From the NCBI GenBank assembly GCA_910578495.1, contig CAJTRE010000004.1, positions 1-64,000 of the forward strand: a stretch of DNA of 64,000 nucleotides, read 5' to 3'. Under the pieces are notes generated by a model. It was not told the DNA's origin. It was given only the letters and a program-made list of their open reading frames with translations, and did no database searches. Both the position numbers and the translations under genes were made by a program. Below, piece after piece: positions 32,269-41,643 of this stretch (position 1 is its first letter; every line of letters starts with the position of its first letter). The stretch is from an uncultured Dorea sp. (GTDB lineage Bacteria > Bacillota > Clostridia > Lachnospirales > Lachnospiraceae).

Positions 32269-32298
32269 ATGGAGAATAAAGTACCATTGAAAAATTAG
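32269..32298 (+). pseudogene. DUF1016-like leader stub
   Basis: A leader of 26 bases (32253-32278), identical but for one base to 27954-27979 in front of the DUF1016 gene, is followed by MENKVPLKN and a stop. It looks like the start of a second YhcG-type gene whose body is gone. Confidence 0.5.
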
Positions 32299-32323
32299 AA
32301 TTTTAAGGATAGGAAATATAAAG

Positions 32324-32848
32324 ATGATTATTTTAATTACTGGTGCTTCGCATACTGGGAAAACAGTTCTTGCTCAAAGACTGCTTGAACAATACAAATC
32401 CCCATATTTTTCAATCGATCACCTGAAAATGGGATTAATCCGTAGCGGCTATACAAAACTTACTCCCGAAGATGATAATGAACTTGAAGCGTATATGTGG
32501 CCTATTATTCGTGAAATGATTAAAACAACAATAGAAAACAAACAAAATCTTATTATTGAGGGATGTTATATTCCTTTTGACTTTGAAAAGGAGTTTGAAA
32601 AGGAATATTTTGATAATATTAAGTTTTACTGCCTTGTAATGAGTGAAAACTATATCAAAAATAATTTCGAAAATATAAAAAGATATGCAAATGTCGTAGA
32701 AAATCGTATAAATGATGAGTGGTGTACGATGGAAAGTGTTTTAGAAGATAATGCTCAATTTTTAGCTCTTGCAAAAAAGCACAATGTAAATATCGTTTAT
32801 ATTGATGATGGGTACGAGATAGAGATAGACTTAGCATTGCCGACGTGA
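32324..32848 (+). CDS. AAA/zeta-like P-loop small-molecule kinase
   Basis: 174 residues. Walker A GASHTGKT at residues 7-14, then an adenylate-kinase-like LID/acceptor region (YFSIDHLKMGLIRSGYT) and NLIIEGCYIPFDFEKEF in the place of Walker B. The fold is that of small P-loop kinases (zeta toxin, chloramphenicol phosphotransferase, 2-phosphoglycerate kinase). The substrate cannot be read. AAGGATAGG precedes the start. It stands between the lipid operon and broken genes and appears intact. Confidence 0.7.
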   Translation: MIILITGASHTGKTVLAQRLLEQYKSPYFSIDHLKMGLIRSGYTKLTPEDDNELEAYMWPIIREMIKTTIENKQNLIIEGCYIPFDFEKEFEKEYFDNIKFYCLVMSENYIKNNFENIKRYANVVENRINDEWCTMESVLEDNAQFLALAKKHNVNIVYIDDGYEIEIDLALPT

Positions 32849-32890
32849 CACTGTTTTCAAGTGCTTTTGGGAGCATTTCTTTGACATCCC

Positions 32891-33605
32891 TTAAAATTGT
32901 TCGGCCCAGTTTTTTAAGTTCTGTTCAGAAACATAGTTTAGCATTTTGCCTTTATCCCATTTTGCCGAAGCGGAACAGAGCTGTTTTAAGATTTCCGCAG
33001 TTTTTCCCATTCCGCTGCCACCGTTGGTAGCAAAGGGGATAATGGTTTTTTCCGAAAAATCATATCTCTCTATAAAAGTGTTGATGATAGTAGGCGCAAC
33101 ATACCACCAGATCGGAAATCCAATAAACACTATATCGTAGTCCTCCATATTCGGAAGTTTTCTTGCTATCTCCGGGCGGGAACCGGGATTATCCATTTCC
33201 ACAGAACTACGGCTCTTTTTGCCGGCATAAAAAATAAAGACGCCCCATTGTTCTTTTACAGGCATAGATACAAATTCATATTTTCTTATATCAATTGGAT
33301 TGGTCATCAGTCCAATATCCAAAAGACCTCTTTCAATGTAATCGCGGATATTACTGGCATTTCCACTGTAAAATTCATAGCGTATAAGCGGGTACTTTTC
33401 CGAAATTCTGCAATACAATCATTCCGTCCTCGGTCAAAATGATATTGTGATTGCTCCGTACAAAAAGTTCTACGCCCAGTTCTTCTTCAAGCTGTGTGAT
33501 CTGCCTTGATAAAGTAGGCTGTGTCACGTGAAGCTGCTTGGCTGCCCTTGTAAAATTTTCTTCTCGTGCAATTGCCAAAAAATAGTTCAGTACCCGAAGC
33601 TCCAT
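32891..33605 (-). pseudogene. LysR regulator fused to a flavodoxin by deletions
   Basis: Reading leftward from 33605: an intact LysR helix-turn-helix (ELRVLNYFLAIAREENFTRA, then QPTLSRQITQLEEELGVELF) ends at LTEDGMIVLQ. The next frame continues with ISEKYPLIRYEFYSGNASNI and PIDIRKYEFVSMPVKEQWGV of a LysR effector domain, so the ~90 residues between are gone. After WGVFIFY the protein turns into a flavodoxin C-terminal half (RPEIARKLPNMEDYDIVFIG, PIWWYVAPTIINTFIERYDF, IIPFATNGGSGMGKTAEIL). So two deletions merged a LysR gene and its neighbouring flavodoxin gene. The 32891-33418 part is still an open frame of 175 codons. Confidence 0.82.
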
Positions 33606-33706
33606 GGTATTTTTCCTCCTCTATATTAGTAATAATTATAGCAATTTCTCAATGCAGATTCAACATAACAACGATTGAGAAATCTCATTCCCCAAAATTC
33701 TGCTAG

Positions 33707-33847
33707 ATGGTTCTTGGCAGTCTTGAAGTATTCGAAAATGATTTTCATGAAAGGAAAGACCTTGCGCCAAATGTATGTGCGGTATATACTGAAAAGGAAT
33801 ATTGTTGTCAAGGAATTAGATGTTTTTTAGTTCTTTATGGAGTATAA
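33707..33847 (+). pseudogene. fragment of a GNAT acetyltransferase
   Basis: The frame reads VLGSLEVFENDFHERKDLAP and NVCAVYTEKEYCCQGI, the acetyl-CoA-binding core of a GNAT N-acetyltransferase group (family pattern ERxDLxPNVCAVYVEExYRxQGIA), then leaves homology and ends at TAA 33845. Neither the N- nor the C-terminal part is present. The rest of the 33606-33874 gap shows nothing else. Confidence 0.65.
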
Positions 33848-33874
33848 ATTTTCATTTTTCAGGAGGGCACTGTA

Positions 33875-34195
33875 ATGAAAGAAACAATAAAATCAAAAAA
33901 ATTGGGATTAGGCTCTTTTGCTTTTGTGCTATCAATAATAGCGATTATATGGAGTTGCAGTACGCCTTGGTTAGATGGTTTTTGTCTTGGTGATATAGTT
34001 TTAGACTATATTGGTATTCCAAGCTGGTCAAATGGAGCAAGTGGAACACATTACACTGTTCTTTACAGCTTTGTCTTTTTTGTGCCTGCATTTGCTTTGG
34101 GAATGTGGAAAAAGAATGACCTTTTTGCAACAGCAGGAAAATGGATAGCTGGATTTTTCATTGTTGCGCTTAGTATAATTTTCTTTATATTTTAG
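33875..34195 (+). CDS. small membrane protein, three helices
   Basis: 106 residues with hydrophobic segments at about 13-30 (GSFAFVLSIIAIIWSC), 62-78 (VLYSFVFFVPAFALGMW) and 86-105 (GKWIAGFFIVALSIIFFIF). AGGAGGGCA stands a proper distance before the ATG. No family recognised. The 160 bases after it, up to the CcdA gene, hold nothing I can name. Confidence 0.65.
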   Translation: MKETIKSKKLGLGSFAFVLSIIAIIWSCSTPWLDGFCLGDIVLDYIGIPSWSNGASGTHYTVLYSFVFFVPAFALGMWKKNDLFATAGKWIAGFFIVALSIIFFIF

Positions 34196-34358
34196 TGTTC
34201 AGTAAAAGCCAGTTATCGTTCTAAATCCTGCTTTCTGTGGGGCTGTTGTTCCCGCTGTTCCTGCCGCAAGATACTCCTGATATTATTATAATGCGAAGAA
34301 AGAAATAGAGTGACGAGGTCATCGTGGAAAATAATTACAAAAAAGGAGAGTGTAATCA

Positions 34359-35651
34359 ATGGGATTTTCATTAGATGTAAGCGTACCTGCAATTACAGTA
34401 TTTGCACAGGGACTAATTAGCTTTTTTTCGCCATGTGTATTACCGCTTCTGCCACTGTATTTAGGATATTTGTCTGGTGGTACGGTAGTTTATGGTGAAA
34501 ACGGACAGGAATATTATGATAGAAAAAAAGTAATGCTTCACACTGTCTTTTTTGTGATTGGCGTGAGTTTTGCCTTTTTCTTATTGGGACTTGGTGTATC
34601 TGCTGTAGGTTCTTTCTTCAAGTCTAATCATGCTATGTTTGCGAGAATTGGCGGTATTTTGGTGGCAGCGTTCGGGTTGTACCAATTAGGTGTGTTTGGT
34701 ACGTCTAAGGTGTTGGGAACGGAGCGTCGGCTTCCTTTCCATATGGATAAGCTTGCGATGTCACCGATTACAGCGTTACTCATGGGATTTACTTTTAGTT
34801 TTGCGTGGACGCCTTGTGTCGGGCCAACGCTTACGAGTGTACTTTTGATGGCGGCTTCAGCAGCAACGAAAGCAAAAGGATTTATGTTGATCGGTATTTA
34901 TACGTTGGGGTTTGTATTGCCGTTTTTGGTGGTGGGCCTTTTTACAACTTCTTTGTTAGGGGTATTTAAGAAGTATCGGAATATAATGAAGTATACTGTT
35001 AAAATTGGCGGCGTGCTTATGATTTTTATGGGTCTGTTGATGTTTACCGGGAAGATGAATGATGTGACAGGGTATTTGTCTGAAATTTCTTCTGCTGAGG
35101 AAAGTAAAGAAGCAGGAGAGCATACCGCGGAGACAGAGGAGTTTGCTTTGAAGGATTCAGAAGAAAATACTAGCGAATCCGGACAGCAAGGCGGCAATCA
35201 GGCGGATAAAGATGTTATGCCGGCGATAAAATTTGAATTGAAAGATCAGTATGGAAATACGCATAAGTTGGAAGATTATAAAGGGAAGACGATTTTCTTA
35301 AATTTTTGGGCAACTTGGTGTCCGCCTTGCAGAAAGGAAATGCCGGATATTCAGAAATTGTATGAGACTTATGAGGCAGAAGATGAGGAAGTTGTGATTT
35401 TGGGTGTTGCCGCTCCGAATTATGGACAGGAAGGTTCGGAGGAAGATATTCAGACATTTCTTGAAAAGAATGGATATACGTATCCGGTACTTATGGATAT
35501 AAACGGTTCTTTGTTTGAAGAATATGGCATTTACTCTTATCCGACGACGTTTATGATTGACAAGAACAGTAATGTGTTTGGTTATGTGAGCGGTATGTTG
35601 ACGGAGGATGTGATGTATAGTATTATTAAGCAGACACAGGAAGCGTTCTAA
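34359..35651 (+). CDS. CcdA-thioredoxin fusion (DsbD-like redox protein)
   Basis: 430 residues. The N-terminal ~230 residues are a CcdA-type transporter with the reactive Cys in FFSPCVLPLLPLYLGYL (about residue 26) and FAWTPCVGPTLTSVLL (about 150). After a Glu/Ser-rich linker (SAEESKEAGEHTAETEEF and on) comes a TlpA/ResA-like thioredoxin domain with WATWCPPCRKEMPDI (about residue 318). It carries electrons from the cytoplasm across the membrane to reduce outside disulfides or help cytochrome or methionine-sulfoxide repair. AAAGGAGAG precedes the start. It marks the beginning of the core-like region. Confidence 0.9.
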   Translation: MGFSLDVSVPAITVFAQGLISFFSPCVLPLLPLYLGYLSGGTVVYGENGQEYYDRKKVMLHTVFFVIGVSFAFFLLGLGVSAVGSFFKSNHAMFARIGGILVAAFGLYQLGVFGTSKVLGTERRLPFHMDKLAMSPITALLMGFTFSFAWTPCVGPTLTSVLLMAASAATKAKGFMLIGIYTLGFVLPFLVVGLFTTSLLGVFKKYRNIMKYTVKIGGVLMIFMGLLMFTGKMNDVTGYLSEISSAEESKEAGEHTAETEEFALKDSEENTSESGQQGGNQADKDVMPAIKFELKDQYGNTHKLEDYKGKTIFLNFWATWCPPCRKEMPDIQKLYETYEAEDEEVVILGVAAPNYGQEGSEEDIQTFLEKNGYTYPVLMDINGSLFEEYGIYSYPTTFMIDKNSNVFGYVSGMLTEDVMYSIIKQTQEAF

Positions 35652-35706
35652 GGATTAACGTTTGATTATGGGAGTCAGGTGAAAAACGTATAGTGAGGAG
35701 AGAAAA

Positions 35707-36966
35707 ATGGGGAATTCAAAAATGATTCAAGTAGAGGATAAAGTGCCGTTTCAGTTACTTGTCCCTTTAAGTATTCAACATATGTTTGCTATGTTTGGTG
35801 CATCCGTACTGGTACCTTTTATTTTTGGGATTAGTCCGGCAATTGTGCTTTTTATGAATGGCGTTGGCACTTTAATATTTATAGTGGTTACGAAAGGACA
35901 GGCGCCGGCTTATCTTGGCTCTAGTTTTGCATTTCTTGCTCCGGCAGGAATTGTGATCAGTGAAATGGGATATGAATATGCGCTGGGCGGTTTTGTTGCG
36001 GTCGGAGCATGTGGGTGTCTGCTCTCGTTTATTATTTATAAATGTGGAACGGACTGGATTGACATTGTGCTTCCGCCGGCGGCAATGGGACCGGTTGTGG
36101 CGCTCATCGGGTTGGAGTTGTCGGGTTCGGCGGCAAATAATGCTGGGTTATTAGATGAAGTTAGTGATAGAAATAATGTGATTGTGTTTGCGGTTACAAT
36201 CGGAGTTGCAGTGTTCGGCAATATTTTGTTCCGCGGCTTTTTGTCGGTGATTCCGATTCTTCTTGCGGTAATCGCTGGATATGTTGCGGCATTATGTTGT
36301 GGAATTTTGGATTTTTCACAGGTTTCGAGCGCTTCTTGGTTCGCTTTACCGAATTTTCAGACGCCGAAATTTGATGTGGGAGCAATTGTAATGATACTTC
36401 CGGTGCTTCTCGTAATCACATCAGAACATATCGGTCATCAGGTTGTGACAAGTAAGATTGTAGGTCGAGATCTTTTAAAAGCACCGGGACTTCACCGTTC
36501 CTTGTTTGGAGATAATTTTTCTACCATGGTATCTGGCTTGATCGGTTCTGTGCCGACAACGACTTATGGTGAAAATATTGGGGTTATGGCGGTGACAAAG
36601 GTTTATAGTGTGCGAGTAATTGCAGGGGCAGCAGTATTGTCTATTATCTGTTCTTTTGTAGGAAAACTGGCAATGTTGATTCAGACGATACCGGGACCGG
36701 TAATTGGCGGAATTTCTTTCTTATTATATGGCATGATTGGAGCTTCGGGTATACGTATTCTCGTAGATTCCCAAGTGGATTATGGACGCTCCAGAAATCT
36801 AATGCTCACCTCTATTGTATTTGTAACCGGACTTTCCGGTATTGCAGTAAAATTCGGTAATATTCATCTTACCGGAATGGTCCTTGCCTGTGTAGTTGCT
36901 ATGATTTTAAGCCTTATTTTCTACATTCTGGACAAACTGAATTTGACAAATGACAGAGAAAAATAA
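35707..36966 (+). CDS. uraA: uracil permease, NCS2 family
   Basis: 419 residues, about 14 helices. NCS2/UraA motifs are visible: FQLLVPLSIQHMFAMFGASV at the start, PAYLGSSFAFLAPAGIVISE near 65, ITSEHIGHQVVTSKIVGRDL near 237 (the substrate-binding Glu) and GSVPTTTYGENIGVMAVTKV near 280. It imports uracil with protons. GAGGAGAG precedes the start. Its stop codon lies inside a 17-bp hairpin shared with the convergent kinase gene. No PyrR-type attenuator was seen upstream. Confidence 0.93.
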   Translation: MGNSKMIQVEDKVPFQLLVPLSIQHMFAMFGASVLVPFIFGISPAIVLFMNGVGTLIFIVVTKGQAPAYLGSSFAFLAPAGIVISEMGYEYALGGFVAVGACGCLLSFIIYKCGTDWIDIVLPPAAMGPVVALIGLELSGSAANNAGLLDEVSDRNNVIVFAVTIGVAVFGNILFRGFLSVIPILLAVIAGYVAALCCGILDFSQVSSASWFALPNFQTPKFDVGAIVMILPVLLVITSEHIGHQVVTSKIVGRDLLKAPGLHRSLFGDNFSTMVSGLIGSVPTTTYGENIGVMAVTKVYSVRVIAGAAVLSIICSFVGKLAMLIQTIPGPVIGGISFLLYGMIGASGIRILVDSQVDYGRSRNLMLTSIVFVTGLSGIAVKFGNIHLTGMVLACVVAMILSLIFYILDKLNLTNDREK

Positions 36967-37005
36967 CATGATGTTGGGGGTTTTTGCTCCCAACATCATG
37001 TTATT
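36962..37005. terminator. 17-bp bidirectional terminator that contains both stop codons
   Basis: AATAACATGATGTTGGG (36962-36978) pairs perfectly with CCCAACATCATGTTATT (36989-37005) around a GGTTTTTGCT loop. The uracil permease TAA is in the left arm and the kinase stop in the right arm. Confidence 0.85.
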
Positions 37006-38410
37006 AAGATTTTGGCAGTGAGAAAATGAACTCCGTTCCAACGCCCTCGGTACTTACAACGTTGATATTTTCTCCATGTGCCTGAATGGCTTCTTTGACA
37101 ATGGCAAGGCCTAGACCGGTGCCTTTTTTATCTTTACCGCGGGATAGGTCTGTTTTATAAAAACGTTCCCAGATTTTGTTCAAAGCATTTCTCGGAATTC
37201 CGATTCCATAATCTTTGACAGAAGTATATACTTTGTCGCCGCGGTTCGTAGTTTCTATGGTAATACAGGAATCTGTGTCACTGAACTTAATGGCGTTATC
37301 CAGCAGGTTATAAAGAACTTGCTGGATTTTTCTTTTGTCCGCAGTGACCTCCAGATATTTGGAGGCGAAGATCAGTTCAATGGATATTTTTCGTTGGGTA
37401 CAGATACCTTCGAAAGAAGCGGCTACATTTTTGATTACTTCGTGAATGTCAAAACCTGTTTTGTCCAGTAGGAGATTTTTTGTATCAAATTCATTTAACG
37501 TAAGAAGATCGTGAGTCAGATCGGTGAGCCGCTCTGTCTCAAATAAAATGATTTTTAGATATTTTTCCTGCATTTCCGCTGGAATCGTACCGTCTGCCAT
37601 AGCTTCTATATAGCCTTTGATAGACGTGAGTGGAGAGCGGAAATCGTGGGATACGTTTGCTACGAATTTTTTCTGATAATCTTCCATGTCGCGCAGTTGA
37701 GAGGACATATAATTCAGTGATGCAGACAAATATCCCATTTCATCTTCGGTATTGACCGGTATCTCGTAATCTAAATTGCCCGTAGCATATTGCTTGGCGG
37801 CTTCTGTAATCTTACGAAGAGGACGGTATACAAAGAACTGGAAAGCCAGCAGTATGACAAAGGACAGGATGAAAATTACGATCAAACTGATATATGAGAC
37901 ACGCATGAAAAGGTCGTGCATTTGCTCAATGTCATCGGTGCTTTTGTGGATCAGAAGGTATCCCTTTGGAGTATAGCCACAGACTACGGGGGCAATTACG
38001 GTGAGGACATTTTTGCTAAAGTATCCATGATAATCACCGGATATATACTGGTTTCCGCCCACTTCCGCCGGGTTAAAGTCCTCTATTTTATAAGGCGCGG
38101 GCGGAAAGTCCTCGGATTGTGCGGAAGTAATCAGGTTACCGCCTCTGTCCACAAACCAAACGGCGGCATTCAGATGTGTTTCGATTCCGGATAGTTGTGT
38201 ACGGACATTGGCAAGAGATGTATGTCCGGAAAAATATTGCGGCAGGTAATTGGTTGCCACCATATTTGCTTCTTGGTAAACAGCGGAAGAAACATTTTTT
38301 TTCAGAGGTTCACTTACTAAACCTGAAGTCAGCGTCGCAACGGTGAACAGGCTTAAAAATCCGAAAATGATATAGATAATAATGAATTTTAAATACAGTG
38401 TGCTTTTCAT
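37004..38410 (-). CDS. sensor histidine kinase with HAMP domain
   Basis: 468 residues. Transmembrane helix 1 at about 9-30, an outside domain of about 130 residues with no named fold, helix 2 at about 170-192 (SLIVIFILSFVILLAFQFFV), HAMP (YRPLRKITEAAKQYATGNLD), phospho-acceptor in VSHDFRSPLTSIKGYIEAM (about 255), then N, D/G1 (DYGIGIP) and G2 (GTGLGLAIV) boxes. It pairs with the response regulator 14 bases upstream; both follow mutS2 in one operon. The signal is unknown. Confidence 0.92.
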   Translation of the reverse strand: MKSTLYLKFIIIYIIFGFLSLFTVATLTSGLVSEPLKKNVSSAVYQEANMVATNYLPQYFSGHTSLANVRTQLSGIETHLNAAVWFVDRGGNLITSAQSEDFPPAPYKIEDFNPAEVGGNQYISGDYHGYFSKNVLTVIAPVVCGYTPKGYLLIHKSTDDIEQMHDLFMRVSYISLIVIFILSFVILLAFQFFVYRPLRKITEAAKQYATGNLDYEIPVNTEDEMGYLSASLNYMSSQLRDMEDYQKKFVANVSHDFRSPLTSIKGYIEAMADGTIPAEMQEKYLKIILFETERLTDLTHDLLTLNEFDTKNLLLDKTGFDIHEVIKNVAASFEGICTQRKISIELIFASKYLEVTADKRKIQQVLYNLLDNAIKFSDTDSCITIETTNRGDKVYTSVKDYGIGIPRNALNKIWERFYKTDLSRGKDKKGTGLGLAIVKEAIQAHGENINVVSTEGVGTEFIFSLPKS

Positions 38411-38424
38411 ATGTTCCCTCGGAT

Positions 38425-39129
38425 TTATTTTACTTCAAATTTGTAACCAATACCCCAGACAGTGCCAAGCCCCCATGTTGCATGGTCTTTGATTTTCTCG
38501 CGCAGACGTTTGATATGTACGTCCACAGTTCTTGTATCTCCGATATATTCATAGCCCCAGATTTGATCTAAAAGCTGTTCTCTTGTAAATACTTGATTCG
38601 GAGAGGAGGCAAGAAAATATAAAAGCTCCAGCTCTTTTGGAGGCATATCTACATTTTTATCATCTACAATTACAGAATAGTTCGTGAGGTTAATAGTAAT
38701 TCCTGGGTATTCCACACATCTTCCTTTATCTTCTGTGTGGGTTTCAACCTTTGGAAGTGGCTGGTAGCGGCGCAATACAGCCTTTACGCGGGCTACCAGT
38801 TCTTTGGAATCAAAAGGTTTCATAATATAATCATCGGCGCCGAGTTCAAGCCCCAACACTTTGTCAAATACTTCTCCCTTGGCAGAGAGCATAATAATCG
38901 GGACGTTTGATTTCGTCCGGATTTCCCGGCATACTTGATAGCCGTCGATCCCTGGGAGCATTAGGTCCAAAAGGAGCAGGTTCGGCTGATATGTCTCAAA
39001 AGCGGTAAGAGCTTCTTCGCCATCATGTACCATCACTGTATCAAAACATTCTTTTGTGAGATACAGTGAGATTAATTCTGCAATATTTTCATCATCGTCT
39101 ACAATCAATATTTTTTGTTTATTTACCAT
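38425..39129 (-). CDS. OmpR-family response regulator
   Basis: 234 residues from the third of three nearby ATGs, the only one at proper distance from GGAG. Receiver domain with DDDEN acidic residues, acceptor Asp in LLLLDLMLPGIDGY (about 52) and Lys in IMKPFD; winged helix at about 135-232 (PPKELELLYFLASSPNQVFT, TRTVDVHIKRLREKI). Likely acts on membrane or envelope genes together with the HAMP kinase that follows. Twenty bases separate it from mutS2. Confidence 0.92.
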   Translation of the reverse strand: MVNKQKILIVDDDENIAELISLYLTKECFDTVMVHDGEEALTAFETYQPNLLLLDLMLPGIDGYQVCREIRTKSNVPIIMLSAKGEVFDKVLGLELGADDYIMKPFDSKELVARVKAVLRRYQPLPKVETHTEDKGRCVEYPGITINLTNYSVIVDDKNVDMPPKELELLYFLASSPNQVFTREQLLDQIWGYEYIGDTRTVDVHIKRLREKIKDHATWGLGTVWGIGYKFEVK

Positions 39130-39149
39130 AGTCATCATCTCCGTTTTTC

Positions 39150-41525
39150 TTATTTGAGTTCTGCGATTGTCACGCCTGCGTCACCCTCGCCGAAAGCTCC
39201 AAGACGGAAGGATTTGACGTGCTTTTGTCTTTTTAAGTATTGATGGATGCCGTTTCTTAAAGCCCCGGTTCCTTTTCCATGTACGATGCGTACAGCGCTT
39301 AAATGTGCAAGACTTGCGTCGTCCAAATACTTATCCAGTTCAGCAATCGCTTCATCAACCGTTTTGCCGAGAAGATTTATTTCTGTACCGACGGACAAGG
39401 ACTTGTTCATTTTGAGTTTTCCTTTCCCAGTCTGCCGGGAAGTTTTTTTCAGATAAGCAGGTTTTTCATCAATAATCTCAAGATCAGAAATATTCACTTG
39501 AGAACGCAGGATTCCCATCTGAACTGTGAGGTTTCCTTTGGCGTCTGGAAGAGACGCAACGGTTCCGTTTAAGCTCATACTGAGAACTTTGACGGATTCT
39601 CCCAGTTTAAAGTCGGATGGCTTATATGCTTTTTTGGGTTTTTCAGGTTCCTTTATCATGCCTGAACGGGTAGACTCCATTTTTTTGCGGAGTCGTTCAC
39701 GCTCACGCTCCATCTCGGCAGCGGAAATATTTTCTTTGCCGAATTTGTGGAAGTTACGCATCGTTTCATCGGCAGTTTCTTTTGCCTCTGCTAAAATAGC
39801 GTGAGCTTTTTCGTTAGCTTCCCGCAGGATGCGTTCTTTTTGAGCTTCCAGTTTCTTCTGTTTTTCATGCGTTTCCTGTTTTAAACGTTCAATTTCACGT
39901 TTATAAGACGCAATGGTTTCCTGTTCTTTTTCGATCGTACGGCGGCTGGTTTCAAGATCTGTTAAAATGTCCTCGAAAGATTCGTCCTGATCGCTGAGTC
40001 TGGAACGTGCGTCATCGATAATATATTCCGGAAGCCCTAATTTGCCGGCGATGGCAAAGGCATTACTTTTTCCCGGAATCCCGATTAACAGGTGGTATGT
40101 GGGGCGAAGTGTTGCCACGTCAAACTCGCAGGATGCATTTTCCACACCGGGCGTTCCGAGAGCGTATACTTTCAGTTCGCTGTAATGGGTGGTTGCCATT
40201 GTCCGGATACCTCTTTCATGCAGATGGTTCAAAATCGAGATGGCGAGGGCGGCGCCCTCTGTAGGATCGGTTCCTGCACCAAGTTCATCAAAAAGAACTA
40301 AAGAGCGTTCGTCTACTTGCTTTAAAAAGGACACAATATTTGTCATATGAGAGGAAAATGTACTGAGGCTCTGCTCAATACTCTGTTCGTCTCCAATATC
40401 TGCGTAAACTTCTGTAAATACGGACAGTTCGCTTCGGTCAAGAGCAGGAATATGAAGTCCTGCCTGCCCCATCAAGGTAAATAATCCAACTGTTTTCAGA
40501 GAAACTGTCTTACCGCCGGTGTTCGGTCCGGTGACGATCAGGAGATCAAAAGTATCCCCAAGAGTCAGCGTAATAGGTACTACTTTCTTCTTGTTCAGAA
40601 GAGGGTGCCGTCCCTCACGAATATGGATGCGTCCTTCGGTGTTAAAAATTGGAAGGCTTGCGTTCATATCGATTGCAAGGGCGCCTTTTGCAAAGATAAA
40701 ATCAAGTTCCTTAAGAACCGTATAGTTTGTCTGTATATCGGAAATGTACTCTGCAGTATCTGCACTCAATCGGGCAAGAATCACCTGGATTTCTTCTTGT
40801 TCTTTTGCGTACAGCTCTTTTAAATCATTATTCAGTTTTACGACAGCCATCGGTTCGATAAATAACGTAGAACCAGTAGAGGACTGGTCGTGGATCATTC
40901 CTGGAACCTGACTTCTGTATTCTGCTTTTACCGGAATACAGTACCGGTCTCCGCGCATTGTGATAATTGGATCTTGAAGATAAGTTCTAAGAGAACCATT
41001 TACCATGCCGGAAAGTGTAGCGTGCACTTTGTCGTTGATCTGTCCCATGGAACGGCGGATTCGTTTAAGCTCTGCACTTGCCTCATCGCTGATCTCCTCT
41101 TCTTCAATAATGCATCTGCGAATCTCTGTGGAAAGTACAGAGACCGGGTTAAGCTGAGAAAAATACGGATCGAGACAATCTTCGCTTTCGTCTGCATGTT
41201 CGTGCCGTCCGTATGATTTGGCACGCCCGGCAGTTTCTAATAATTTACAAATGCGAAGAAGTTCACCGCTTCCCAATACTCCTCCGATCTCTAAGCGTCT
41301 CATGGAATCATTTACCGGATTACATCCACTAAAAGACGGACGTCCTTTTTTCACGATCCGGGTAAATGCAGCTTTCGTTTCTTCTTGTGCAGACTGGATT
41401 TTGACTAAGTCTGTCATCGGTTTTAAGCGCTTGCAAAGCTCTTTTCCACTGAAAGAAGAAGCGTGCTCTGTTAATAAGTCTGTAATTTTGTAATATTCTA
41501 GTTTTGTTAAAGTTTGTTTATTCAT
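39150..41525 (-). CDS. mutS2: MutS2 endonuclease / ribosome-rescue ATPase
   Basis: 791 residues, the usual size. Core and clamp helices at the N-terminus, an ATPase with Walker A TGPNTGGKTVSLKTVG (about 335), Walker B LVLFDELGAGTDPTEGAAL (about 415) and THYSELKVYALG. A long coiled coil (about 520-640) follows, then a KOW-like region, and a C-terminal Smr domain with HGKGTGALRNGIHQYL. MutS2 binds collided ribosomes and branched DNA; the Smr domain cuts. It starts behind GGTGAGG and heads the operon with the regulator and kinase. Confidence 0.95.
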   Translation of the reverse strand: MNKQTLTKLEYYKITDLLTEHASSFSGKELCKRLKPMTDLVKIQSAQEETKAAFTRIVKKGRPSFSGCNPVNDSMRRLEIGGVLGSGELLRICKLLETAGRAKSYGRHEHADESEDCLDPYFSQLNPVSVLSTEIRRCIIEEEEISDEASAELKRIRRSMGQINDKVHATLSGMVNGSLRTYLQDPIITMRGDRYCIPVKAEYRSQVPGMIHDQSSTGSTLFIEPMAVVKLNNDLKELYAKEQEEIQVILARLSADTAEYISDIQTNYTVLKELDFIFAKGALAIDMNASLPIFNTEGRIHIREGRHPLLNKKKVVPITLTLGDTFDLLIVTGPNTGGKTVSLKTVGLFTLMGQAGLHIPALDRSELSVFTEVYADIGDEQSIEQSLSTFSSHMTNIVSFLKQVDERSLVLFDELGAGTDPTEGAALAISILNHLHERGIRTMATTHYSELKVYALGTPGVENASCEFDVATLRPTYHLLIGIPGKSNAFAIAGKLGLPEYIIDDARSRLSDQDESFEDILTDLETSRRTIEKEQETIASYKREIERLKQETHEKQKKLEAQKERILREANEKAHAILAEAKETADETMRNFHKFGKENISAAEMERERERLRKKMESTRSGMIKEPEKPKKAYKPSDFKLGESVKVLSMSLNGTVASLPDAKGNLTVQMGILRSQVNISDLEIIDEKPAYLKKTSRQTGKGKLKMNKSLSVGTEINLLGKTVDEAIAELDKYLDDASLAHLSAVRIVHGKGTGALRNGIHQYLKRQKHVKSFRLGAFGEGDAGVTIAELK

Positions 41526-41581
41526 AATTCCTCACCTAGACTTATTTTAACCTATTTACGTTATAAAGAAAAGGATAAATA

Positions 41582-41610
41582 TTGAACATTTATGGGGGAT
41601 ATTGTATACT
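41582..41610 (+). promoter_or_regulatory. vegetative promoter of the HtrA-like gene
   Basis: TTGAAC (41582-41587), 17-base spacer, TATACT (41605-41610), about 34 bases before the start codon. It is divergent from mutS2. Confidence 0.75.
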
Positions 41611-41643
41611 ATAAAAAGGATTGTAAAGGAGCGTGCACCATTT

